Source of the DNA: an uncultured cyanobacterium
Lineage (GTDB): Bacteria > Cyanobacteriota > Cyanobacteriia > Cyanobacteriales > Nostocaceae
DNA length: 48,221 nt
Direction: 5' to 3'
NCBI GenBank assembly: GCA_903903925.1
Contig: CAIVAU010000177.1
Location: 1-48,221 of the forward strand
The translations under genes were made by a program, and so were the position numbers. Shown piece after piece: positions 26,646 to 33,909 of the stretch (its first letter is position 1; each line of letters starts with the position of its first letter). Under the pieces are notes generated by a model. The model was not told the DNA's origin and did not search any database. It saw only the letters and a program-made list of their open reading frames with translations.

Positions 26646-26662
26646 ATTTGAACTCCTGAATT

Positions 26663-26714
26663 AGGGGAAGAGGGAGCAGGGAGCAGGGAGCAGGGGGAAG
26701 AGGGAAGAGGGAAG
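26663..26714. repeat. Purine-rich heptamer/hexamer repeat (GGGAGCA, GGGAAGA)
   Basis: Tandem GGGAGCA units (about 26673-26694) run into GGGAAGA units (26696-26714), filling the gap between the two tandem GT2 paralogs. It is the same family as at 179, 30020 and 30234, on the opposite strand to the local genes. It ends 2 bp before the stop codon of the next gene. Confidence 0.85.
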
Positions 26715-26716
26715 AT

Positions 26717-27835
26717 TTAAATATTTGGTTTGGAACTACTCATAGAATTGAATTGTGTGAGATCCCAAATGCGTCGCCGTAGAGCGTATGTTAGCTTCAG
26801 CACTCTGCTGTAGTGCTCAACTCCAAATAATTGGAGCGCTGCGATCGCCAGACTTAGGCGAATATATTCCCAAGAAAAGCGTAGCTGAGGGCTGTGAGCA
26901 ATGGCTAAGGTGCGAAAGTGAATTGCCAGCTTATAGTCTCTATTTATACTTTGCAAAGCTTTCCAAGCTAAGCAGAGGTTTGCATAACTGTAACTGCGAT
27001 GCTTCAAGTGGAGTAGCTCTGCTGGTGCTGACTGAAATGTTTTCTCAATCACATGGTGAAAGGATTGTTCCATCACTCTTACGTTTTTGGAAATACTACT
27101 GGGAACTTGTCGATAGTAAACCAGAGGTTCTTTGATCACAGCAAAGGGATAGCTGGTCGCAATCCGAATCCACATATCCCAATCTTCTATCGAGCGTAAA
27201 TTTGGCTCAAATACCCCTACCGTGTCGAAACAACAACGGCGAACCATGACTGAAAGAGTCGCAATCTGATTCCGCTGGACAATTTGCTCCCAGGCATATC
27301 CTTCAACAGAGGTCTTCAGAACTCGACCAGTAGATTTGCCCCTCTCATCTACTAAAGCCATCCAAGTATGTACCAAGCCAACTTCTGGATGATCATCCAG
27401 ACAACGTACTTGTTTTTCTAATTTAGTTGGTTCCCACAAATCGTCAGCATCTACAAATGCGATGTAATCAGCTTGAGCATCAGCAATACCTGTGTTGCGG
27501 GCTACAGACACACCCTGGTTTTCTTGCGAAATTAATTTAACTCGTGGGTCTACTAGCCCCGGATTTCTCACAAGGGTGGGGAGTGTGGGAGGTGTGGGAG
27601 GTACTGAATTCTCATTCATGCGCCCATTCTCCTCATTCTCCCCACACTCTCCGGATTTCTCACTTGTGAGAAATCCGGGTAGCCCCGAAACCCATTGGAC
27701 AATATTGTCGGAACTACCATCATTAATAATTAATACTTCAAAGTCACTAAATGTTTGTTGTAAAACACTTTCTAGAGTTTCTGGGAGATACTTCATCGAA
27801 TTGTACGCTGGAATTATAACAGAAACCTTTGGCAT
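26717..27835 (-). CDS. GT2 family glycosyltransferase with in-frame 42-residue repeat insertion
   Basis: This 372-residue paralog of the 25689 gene has the same GT-A motifs: VSVIIPAYNSMKYLPETLESVLQ, INDGSSDN, VSVARNTGIADAQADYIAFVDADDLWEP and the tail SYPFAVIKEPLVYYRQVPSSISKN. Between residues QWVSGL and VDPRVKLISQ it carries 42 extra residues, starting PGFLTSEKSGECGENEENGR and ending LVRNPGL. In the paralog the matching stretch is EWATNI then TDPRVKLISQ. The extra DNA is exactly the 122-bp element at 27558-27679 plus 4 bp of duplicated target. The insert lies between strand 2 and strand 3 of the nucleotide-binding half, at about residues 57-98, in a surface loop, so activity may survive. Whether the protein is functional is unknown. 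Confidence 0.9.
   Translation of the reverse strand: MPKVSVIIPAYNSMKYLPETLESVLQQTFSDFEVLIINDGSSDNIVQWVSGLPGFLTSEKSGECGENEENGRMNENSVPPTPPTLPTLVRNPGLVDPRVKLISQENQGVSVARNTGIADAQADYIAFVDADDLWEPTKLEKQVRCLDDHPEVGLVHTWMALVDERGKSTGRVLKTSVEGYAWEQIVQRNQIATLSVMVRRCCFDTVGVFEPNLRSIEDWDMWIRIATSYPFAVIKEPLVYYRQVPSSISKNVRVMEQSFHHVIEKTFQSAPAELLHLKHRSYSYANLCLAWKALQSINRDYKLAIHFRTLAIAHSPQLRFSWEYIRLSLAIAALQLFGVEHYSRVLKLTYALRRRIWDLTQFNSMSSSKPNI
27558..27679. mobile_element. 122-bp non-autonomous element inserted in frame in a GT2 gene
   Basis: Perfect 17-bp terminal inverted repeats, CCCGGATTTCTCACAAG (27558-27574) and CTTGTGAGAAATCCGGG (27663-27679), are flanked on both sides by TAGC (27554-27557 and 27680-27683); the match extends to TAGCCCCG because of overlap with the repeat. 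The right end contains a second inverted copy, so 27651-27678 is a near-perfect palindrome of 13-bp arms. Internal purine-rich GGGGAGTGTGGGAG (about 27579) is inverted at 27638-27652 as CTCCCCACACTCTCC. It has no transposase. 122 + 4 = 126 bp, exactly 42 codons without a stop on the coding strand. Confidence 0.85.
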
Positions 27836-27920
27836 ATTTTAAACCCCGATAATACTAATAGAAGAAGAATTCAGAATCAATGCGCGTGGCGGATTCAGAC
27901 CCCCACTAATTGTAGACATC

Positions 27921-28478
27921 TCAATCTCCGACCTCGCTACAGAATTCATTCTGACTCCTGACTCCTGACTCCTGTTTGATGACTTTGGCCGGATTGCCTG
28001 CCACCACAGCTGATTCAGGGACATCTTTTACAACAACTGAACCGGCTCCAATCACAGCATGATCCCCAACTGTAATCGATCCTATAATGACGACATTGGA
28101 GCCGATATCTACATGATTTCCAATTTTTGGTGAGTCACTGTACGAACCATCTGGTAATTTTTTATTCCCAATAGTTGTGGAATGTCTGAGGGTACAATTT
28201 TCTCCAATGATGGTTTCATGATTCACGACCAAACCAACAGCGTGAATCAGCCTAAGGTTTGTTCCTACCTTGGTATCCCAAGGTAATTCGACGCCTAATA
28301 TCCACTCTATTATGAGTGCATAGAAGCTGCGAAAAAAACTAGAGAAGATCGAAAAAGGGGCAGGCAACCGACTTAGTATTTGCACTGAGCGAAACATGAA
28401 TAATATGAAGCGACATTTAGAACTGGTATCATGATTAACTTTCCAATCTTGTAGAAGATAACTAATGAATTTATTCAT
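27921..28478 (-). CDS. Left-handed beta-helix acetyltransferase (serine acetyltransferase-like)
   Basis: The 185-residue protein has a helical N-terminal half and then hexapeptide repeats: VGTNLRLIHAVGLVVNHETIIGENCTL, IGNHVDIGSNVVIIGSITVGDHAVIGAGSVVVKDVPESAVVAGNPAKVIK. This is the CysE/WcaB-type fold used to acetylate sugars or serine with acetyl-CoA. In a glycan cluster a sugar O-acetyltransferase is the best guess. Family members usually end just after NPAKVI. Here 17 more residues (QESGVRSQNEFCSEVGD) are read from a CAGGAGT heptamer run and adjoining repeat DNA, so the C-terminus appears to have been replaced or extended by repeats. Confidence 0.88.
   Translation of the reverse strand: MNKFISYLLQDWKVNHDTSSKCRFILFMFRSVQILSRLPAPFSIFSSFFRSFYALIIEWILGVELPWDTKVGTNLRLIHAVGLVVNHETIIGENCTLRHSTTIGNKKLPDGSYSDSPKIGNHVDIGSNVVIIGSITVGDHAVIGAGSVVVKDVPESAVVAGNPAKVIKQESGVRSQNEFCSEVGD
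27953..27974. repeat. ACTCCTG heptamer run inside the 3' end of an acetyltransferase gene
   Basis: Three tandem ACTCCTG units on the plus strand (CAGGAGT on the coding strand). In this orientation and composition the heptamer has no stop codon in any frame, and it codes for the residues QESGVRS near the acetyltransferase C-terminus. It is the same repeat family as the large array at 44258. Confidence 0.85.
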
Positions 28479-28540
28479 AGGGAGTGGACAGTAGGGTTAA
28501 AAGTTCCTGGTTATATGGCCTTGTTTGTAAAATTTGTACC

Positions 28541-30007
28541 TCATTTTGCTGTATTTATGAGAATTACCTTTTCCTTTGCAGGCGGCAAATCATCCCAGTT
28601 CCAGCCAGCGATCGCCATCGCAGTAAAGAAGTAGAAAAACAGGGTGGTGTGAGTCCAGATATTATCACTAAGCATCCCTGTCAATATGGAGAACATGACT
28701 GCTAAGAGGATGAAACACAAATTGCGTTGTGGACTTCCAGGAGGAGCCGATCTAATTAACTGGATCAGACGTAAACCTATAGCAACAAAAAAACCAATAA
28801 AAGTCACAAAACCGATAATTCCTCCTTCGATCAAAGCTCGGATGAAATCATTATGGGGAAGAAAACCGTTCCCACCTGCTTGGATACTCAACCCCAAACC
28901 GTAACCCAAAAAGGGAGATTGTGGGAAAACACTGGTAAGTAATAAATTCCATTGAGAAAGCCGCCAGTTAAAACTATTGTTGTCTCCATGTGCCAACAGA
29001 ATTGCCCGAGATATGTCTATATCCGGATTCAGGAGTGGTGTGTTAGCAATGGAGTCAAGGCGTTGGCGTCCAAAATCTGAATTGGCAAATAATCCGATGA
29101 CGAAAACAAAAAATATCAACCCACTGATGAGGTAGAATACGCTCAATTTTGGGATCACAAAAACCAGAACAAAAGTAGCAAGCATCGTCAAGCCTGTCAG
29201 AGTTTTGGTACTTACAAAGAAAAATGATAGTACCCCAAGCATCAGAATCCACGGCAAGCTGTATTTGGAGTTGCCTAGTTTCCAACAGGTGAGGGCGATA
29301 AACATCAACAGCAACGTTGCGAAGGGATTGGGGTGACCAATAGTCCCCCTGATTCGAGAGGGTCCTTCAACTGGTATACCGCCAATCTCTCCGCCACCAC
29401 CATCCACCAAAAACCCAGGAAGGAGATGAGGTACAAACATCTGCATCAGCGCTACAGTGAGTGGGATAACGAGAGCTAAGTACAAGGTAGAGATCATCTT
29501 CTGCGGAGGGAGTCGTTCCTTAAGCTGCATCACCAGCAGATAGACCATCAGCAAACTAAATAGACGCACCCACTCACGAATACTCTCTGGCAAAAACGCA
29601 GCATCTAGCCCCACCCCTCCCAGAGGGAGAAGTATGACCCACAAACCCTGTAGCATTACCCAGTACGCGAAGACCCAAAAAAAACCGTCGGTTTGGACTC
29701 GCCGACCGCACAATAGCATCACGAGTACGTAAAGCAAGGTCAAGGCATCTACCCCAATGGCGTATACAGCTGGTATTTGCTGGGCAGAAAATGGATCGAG
29801 ACAGGTACGAATGATCAATAGACCTAGTACAGCTTGCTCAAACTTGGCAAAAAAGTAGACAACTGCTGCTACTGCGATCAGAGCTAACCATATATAACGG
29901 GGCTGAACACCTGCTGCAAATCCTGCTGCTATGCCAATGATTATGCCTACTAATCCAACGAAGAGATTCAGACGAGAGGAACGACTAGAGAGTTGATTGG
30001 TGAACAT
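28541..30007 (-). CDS. O-antigen ligase family membrane protein
   Basis: A polytopic membrane protein of 488 residues from ATG 30007. Its hydrophobic helices include LFVGLVGIIIGIAAGFAAG and LLVYLVMQL. The family's periplasmic loop contains GTIGHPNPFATLLLMFIAL and PFLGYGLGLSIQAGGNGFLPHNDFIRALIEGG, the region with conserved His/Arg of WaaL/Wzy_C proteins. It probably transfers or polymerises undecaprenyl-linked glycan on the periplasmic side. The frame is open 45 codons further upstream, but that extension (including LLPTPCSLLPLKN) is translated heptamer repeat and basic low-complexity sequence, so I prefer ATG 30007. No good Shine-Dalgarno is seen there; repeat insertion may have displaced the original leader. 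Confidence 0.87.
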   Translation of the reverse strand: MFTNQLSSRSSRLNLFVGLVGIIIGIAAGFAAGVQPRYIWLALIAVAAVVYFFAKFEQAVLGLLIIRTCLDPFSAQQIPAVYAIGVDALTLLYVLVMLLCGRRVQTDGFFWVFAYWVMLQGLWVILLPLGGVGLDAAFLPESIREWVRLFSLLMVYLLVMQLKERLPPQKMISTLYLALVIPLTVALMQMFVPHLLPGFLVDGGGGEIGGIPVEGPSRIRGTIGHPNPFATLLLMFIALTCWKLGNSKYSLPWILMLGVLSFFFVSTKTLTGLTMLATFVLVFVIPKLSVFYLISGLIFFVFVIGLFANSDFGRQRLDSIANTPLLNPDIDISRAILLAHGDNNSFNWRLSQWNLLLTSVFPQSPFLGYGLGLSIQAGGNGFLPHNDFIRALIEGGIIGFVTFIGFFVAIGLRLIQLIRSAPPGSPQRNLCFILLAVMFSILTGMLSDNIWTHTTLFFYFFTAMAIAGWNWDDLPPAKEKVILINTAK

Positions 30008-30011
30008 GTTC

Positions 30012-30079
30012 TTAAGAGGGAGCAGGGAGCAGGGAGTAGGGAGCAGGGGAATCCCCATCATTAAAATTAGGGGATTTGT
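30012..30079. repeat. 68-bp element, left inverted copy flanking the Wzc gene
   Basis: It runs from TTAAGAGGGAGC through GGGAGCA-type heptamers and AGGGGAATCCCCAT to TTAAAATTAGGGGATTTGT. The same order of blocks occurs in inverted orientation at 32454-32514 on the other side of the Wzc-like gene, with the TTAAAATTAGGGGATTTGT end identical. Confidence 0.75.
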
Positions 30080-30224
30080 ACTCTTGACGCATTTTTTAAG
30101 AGCGCAGCGCGTCTCGAAAAAAATATTTTTATTTTTTTTCATAAATAAATTTAGGGGCTTGGACCCTTTATCTTCTCCTGTGGTCGCCGCTGCGCGTAGT
30201 TTGCTTCCCCGAAGGAGTACGGGG
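30080..30224. other. Repeat-derived spacer downstream of the Wzc gene
   Basis: A non-coding patchwork: a T/A homopolymer-rich core (30117-30140), a GAGCGCAGCGCGTCTC palindromic block, and GCTTCCCCGAAGGAGTACGG, a variant of the CCCCGAAGGGG palindrome found again at 30267-30277. It looks like accumulated small repeats rather than a gene. Confidence 0.5.
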
Positions 30225-32414
30225 CTAATTCTTTCCCTGCTCCCTGCTCCCTGCTCCCTGCTCCCTCCCCGAAGGGGTATGGTTAAGACCGACTAAACGC
30301 TTAATGGGTTGGGGACTGTCAACAGGATAGCGGTAATACTGTTCTGTTGAACTGGTCATTCCATTTACCACGACTCCCAAAATTGGTATCCGATTTTGTG
30401 TTAATTCTGATACTGCTCTTGATAGTACTTCCTTGAGAGTAAAGCCGGGACGTGTAACCAGAATCATGCCGTCGCTATGACGCCCTAAGCAAGATGCATC
30501 AGCGGAAGCACTGAGAGGAGATGTATCCACAATTACTAAATCGTATTCTTGAGCAGCTTCTTCCATGAGAGACTTCATTGCAATTGACTCTAGCAACTGC
30601 GAGGGACGACTTTGCAGTTCGCCACAAGTCAACACATCAAGATTCTCAATATCTGTTGGCTGCACTGCTTCCACCAGAGATCTGTTGTTATCAAGAACAT
30701 CTGTGATTCCCGGCTTTGGAGTTAAGTTAAACAACGTATGCTGCACAGGTCTTCGCAAATCCGCATCAATAATCAATGTTCGCCAAGACAACATGGCGGA
30801 AACAGCGGCTAGGTGGGAAACTATCACCGATTTTCCCTCCCCAGAGATGGTACTACTGACAACAATCAGGCGTAACTGTGCTGGAGAGCGAAACTCCAGG
30901 GTTTTGAAGAGCATGCGATAAGGCTCAACCAAGCTCACATTATCTAAAAATCCTTCAGACGGCTCCAGAATCAGCGTCTTAGCAGGTAGTTTTGGTAAGA
31001 CTCCTAAAAATGGTAAATTCAGCAGTTCCTCTGCTTCAGAAGCATCGTGCAGTGTGTTATCCATGAGTTCCAAGAGCAGCACAACGCCTGTGGCTAATAT
31101 AGTTCCAAAGGCAGTCGCAACCGCCAACACGGCTGTCCGCTTGGGTGATGTGGGTAGAGTTGGGATTTGAGATGCTTCTATAATTCGGATATTGCCAACT
31201 TGTTGGGCTTCAGCAATGCGTGCTTCTTCATATTTGCCTTGTAGCAACTTGAGAATGTCAGATGCCTCTTGGTGTTTGCGCGTCAGTTCCGTAAGCGGCT
31301 GCTGCTTGAGTGGTAGTTGTGAGAGTTGAGCTTGGAGGGTTACTTGCTGAGCTTGTACAGCCTTGAGCTGATTTTCAATTGCTGATCGCTCAATCTCATT
31401 GACGATCAGTTTAGAGGTGAGGTCTTGACTAATCTGATCCCCGGCTACAGTGCTAGGGGAGACGCCTTGATTTCCAGGCGAGACACGATTAAGTTGCTCA
31501 ATGTACAATTTGCGGAGAGAGTCCCGCTGAGAAATCAACCCTTGGACAACAGGATGGTCTTCTGTATAGTGCACACGAGCTTCAATTAGCTTCGTTTCCG
31601 CTTCTGTCAACCTATTTCGTAACGCCTTGAGTTGTTCATCTTGACCACCACGTACAGTTGCGTAGGCACTGTTGAGTGCTTTGGCATCGGTCACTTTCCT
31701 TAGAGATGCGTCCCGTGCTTGCGCTTCTTGCAGTTGTGCAGACAAAGTCCGCTCTTGGTTTTGCACTGCCGCTAGACTATTCACTAAACTACTGCTTTGT
31801 TGATCAAAAGAAACAATGCCGTTCTTGTGTCTATAATTAGTTTCATCAGCATCGGCGTCTTTCAGTCGCGCCCGTGCCTCTGGTAAAGCTTCTGTTGCCA
31901 AAAATTTCCCCACGCTGGCAGCTTCTCGGCGGATTGCTTCTTGACTTTCATCAACCATTGCCTGAGAAACGGCATTGGGCACTTGAGCTGCAAGTACTGG
32001 GTCTTTGCTTTGATAGCTCACTTCGAGAATGTTGGTGGCTGGGATAATTTTCACTCTCAAACCTTGACTCAGGTCTTTAATTGTGAGCTTGCTTTGAGGT
32101 GAATTCCCGTTGTTTGAGGGAAAAGCCTTAGTAAGAGCTCGTTTGAGAACACGTTGGGACTTGATTAATTCTGCTTGGTCAGCCAACGGGCTAGCACCAC
32201 CCGATGTACCCGAAGACAGTTGTGTGAGGTTGCGACCCAAGTCGGAAACACTCACTCCTTTGTCATCAAGTATCAGTCGTGCTGATGCCTCATACTGACG
32301 TGGGGTCACTGCGAGGTAGGCGATCGCCCCACCAATAACAGCAGCAAAAGTAGCCAGGGCTGGCAAACTTCGCCGCTTCAAAACTCCTAGTAAGTATGAA
32401 ATGCCTTTGTCCAT
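30225..32414 (-). CDS. wzc: Wzc-type chain-length regulator and bacterial tyrosine kinase
   Basis: The 729-residue fused polysaccharide co-polymerase and BY-kinase spans the membrane. The first transmembrane helix is at about 17-37, a periplasmic coiled-coil-rich Wzz domain follows (about 40-420), with a second helix at about 426-449. The cytoplasmic kinase has Walker A SSTISGEGKS (520-529), Walker A' IIDADLRRP (548-556) and Walker B LVIVDTSP (626-633). A tyrosine cluster EQYYRYP (Y693, Y694, Y696) provides probable autophosphorylation sites. It controls polymer length and export. The last residues from about 714 (PSGREQGAGSREQGKN) are encoded by a CCCCGAAGGGG palindrome and GGGAGCA heptamers, so the tail is repeat-derived. 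The gene sits between inverted copies of a 61-68 bp element. Confidence 0.94.
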   Translation of the reverse strand: MDKGISYLLGVLKRRSLPALATFAAVIGGAIAYLAVTPRQYEASARLILDDKGVSVSDLGRNLTQLSSGTSGGASPLADQAELIKSQRVLKRALTKAFPSNNGNSPQSKLTIKDLSQGLRVKIIPATNILEVSYQSKDPVLAAQVPNAVSQAMVDESQEAIRREAASVGKFLATEALPEARARLKDADADETNYRHKNGIVSFDQQSSSLVNSLAAVQNQERTLSAQLQEAQARDASLRKVTDAKALNSAYATVRGGQDEQLKALRNRLTEAETKLIEARVHYTEDHPVVQGLISQRDSLRKLYIEQLNRVSPGNQGVSPSTVAGDQISQDLTSKLIVNEIERSAIENQLKAVQAQQVTLQAQLSQLPLKQQPLTELTRKHQEASDILKLLQGKYEEARIAEAQQVGNIRIIEASQIPTLPTSPKRTAVLAVATAFGTILATGVVLLLELMDNTLHDASEAEELLNLPFLGVLPKLPAKTLILEPSEGFLDNVSLVEPYRMLFKTLEFRSPAQLRLIVVSSTISGEGKSVIVSHLAAVSAMLSWRTLIIDADLRRPVQHTLFNLTPKPGITDVLDNNRSLVEAVQPTDIENLDVLTCGELQSRPSQLLESIAMKSLMEEAAQEYDLVIVDTSPLSASADASCLGRHSDGMILVTRPGFTLKEVLSRAVSELTQNRIPILGVVVNGMTSSTEQYYRYPVDSPQPIKRLVGLNHTPSGREQGAGSREQGKN
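30234..30277. repeat. GGGAGCA heptamers plus CCCCGAAGGGG palindrome coding the Wzc tail
   Basis: Four CCCTGCT units (30235-30262) are followed by CCCCGAAGGGG (30267-30277). All lie inside the 3' end of the Wzc-like gene and encode its C-terminal 15 or so residues on the minus strand. Confidence 0.85.
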
Positions 32415-32453
32415 AACGATATACCCTTATTTATGATGGCTAATAGAAGACTG

Positions 32454-32514
32454 ACAAATCCCCTAATTTTAACTATGGAGATTCCCCCTGCTCCCTACTA
32501 AGAGCTCCCTCTTA
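32454..32514. repeat. 61-bp element, right inverted copy flanking the Wzc gene
   Basis: It starts ACAAATCCCCTAATTTTAA, continues CTATGGAGATTCCCC, TGCTCCCTACT and ends GCTCCCTCTTAA: the reverse complement of the block order at 30012-30079, with a shorter heptamer section. It lies between the start of the Wzc gene and the GT4 gene that precedes it in transcription order. Confidence 0.75.
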
Positions 32515-32527
32515 AAATTGCTGCGAC

Positions 32528-33718
32528 CTACTTTTTCCCAACAACCTCAGCCAATTTGCTCTCACTCGGCTCAGATATCCGAACTTGCTGAGGTGAGTTC
32601 AAAAGTGTTGAATAGAGTTTCAATGTTTCATCTGTGATGTGATCCCAGCTATAGTTAACCTGCACGGATCTTTGTGCATTTTTAGCCATTGCCCCTAGTT
32701 CTTGCAGGTGATTGATCGCCCACTCTAGGGAATGAATACAAGAGTCGGAGTTTCCTGCTTCAAACAGCATTCCCCGACCTCCACTAATCAATTGCTGGTG
32801 GGGTGGAATATCGCTTGCCAATACTGGTATACCTTCCTGCATCGCCTCTAGCATTGCCAAAGGTAGTCCTTCCAAATCAGAAGGAAGCACAAATAACCCT
32901 GCTCCCCGGACAATTTCCCAAAGGCGAGGTCCACGGAGTTCGCCAGCAAATACGATCTCTCGATTTTTGGCAATTTTTTCTAACAGCTGTGAGGTAAAGG
33001 ATTTAGTATCGCTGACACCTCCCGCCAAAACAAGCTTCCATCCATCTAGTTTCAGCGCATTGAAGGCATCGACGAGCAAGTCGGGACGCTTTTCCGGTAC
33101 CAGTCTGCCCAAAAACAGAATATAGCGTCCTTGCTCAAGACCTAGCTGGGTTCCATATCCAAAATTTGGATCAGACTCACCATAGCTGGCTGGCGCGTTG
33201 GGGATGTAAATTGTCGAACGATTATAAGTTTGCCAAAAGTAATTTTGGAGCGCATCGGAAACCACGATCAGTCCGTGGGCAAAACGCACGGCTGCTTTCT
33301 CTCCCGTTTGGATTAGGCGGGTAGAAAAACTGCCCCACTTTGCCCTTTGCCAGTCCAACCCCTGACATGTCACTACAACCTTTGTTGATGGTGAAATTCT
33401 GGGTAAAAAAGTAAATAGAGATGGCCCAAGAGCATGGAAATGCACAAGATCGTATTTGTTGATCGTGGCGGCGATCGCTCCCAGTCCAGAGGTCATAAAG
33501 GCATCTACCCCTCTCATCTGTAAACCAGGTAGAGGGATGACTTGGACACCCTTAAACTCATAACTGTCAGACCGAGAATAGTCAGTGTAAGAAGAGCGGG
33601 CAAATAGATCCACGCTGTTACCTTCTGCCACCATGCGAGGATAGACTTCTGCACAATAATGCTCAATTCCACCTTGTTTAGGTGGTAGACCTTTTGCACC
33701 AATCACAGCAATTTTCAT
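32528..33718 (-). CDS. GT4 family glycosyltransferase
   Basis: The GT-B enzyme of 396 residues from ATG 33718 starts MKIAVIGAKGLPPKQGGIEHYC, the N-terminus typical of this rhamnosyl/glycosyltransferase subgroup (DUF1972-like). ILFLGRLVPEKRPDLLVDAF and the C-terminal donor-binding PSDLEGLPLAMLEAMQEGIPVLASDIPPHQQLI (E-x7-E motif) are clear. The open frame extends 19 codons further (MQLGNSYVYHVPDYIQLMT), which is not family-like, so I moved the start. It is upstream of the Wzc gene and follows the other GT4 gene by 190 bp. The donor sugar is unknown. Confidence 0.92.
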   Translation of the reverse strand: MKIAVIGAKGLPPKQGGIEHYCAEVYPRMVAEGNSVDLFARSSYTDYSRSDSYEFKGVQVIPLPGLQMRGVDAFMTSGLGAIAATINKYDLVHFHALGPSLFTFLPRISPSTKVVVTCQGLDWQRAKWGSFSTRLIQTGEKAAVRFAHGLIVVSDALQNYFWQTYNRSTIYIPNAPASYGESDPNFGYGTQLGLEQGRYILFLGRLVPEKRPDLLVDAFNALKLDGWKLVLAGGVSDTKSFTSQLLEKIAKNREIVFAGELRGPRLWEIVRGAGLFVLPSDLEGLPLAMLEAMQEGIPVLASDIPPHQQLISGGRGMLFEAGNSDSCIHSLEWAINHLQELGAMAKNAQRSVQVNYSWDHITDETLKLYSTLLNSPQQVRISEPSESKLAEVVGKK

Positions 33719-33909
33719 AGTCATCAGTTGTATGTAATCCGGAACATGGTATACGTAACTATTACCGAGTTGCATTTAGCTGAAGAGACTGAATCCAAGG
33801 CGATAAAGTCCGAGAGTGTCTGTTGCTTTACATTTTGTCTGTCTAAAAAGGCATTGCGACTTCTCCCAAAAAACCATATTTTTTGATTTTGTTTGACGGC
33901 AAATTCGGC

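Noticed and set aside
25689..27835. The two similar GT2 genes as an assembly artefact
   Set aside because: They differ throughout in DNA and protein and only one has the insertion, so they are genuine diverged paralogs.
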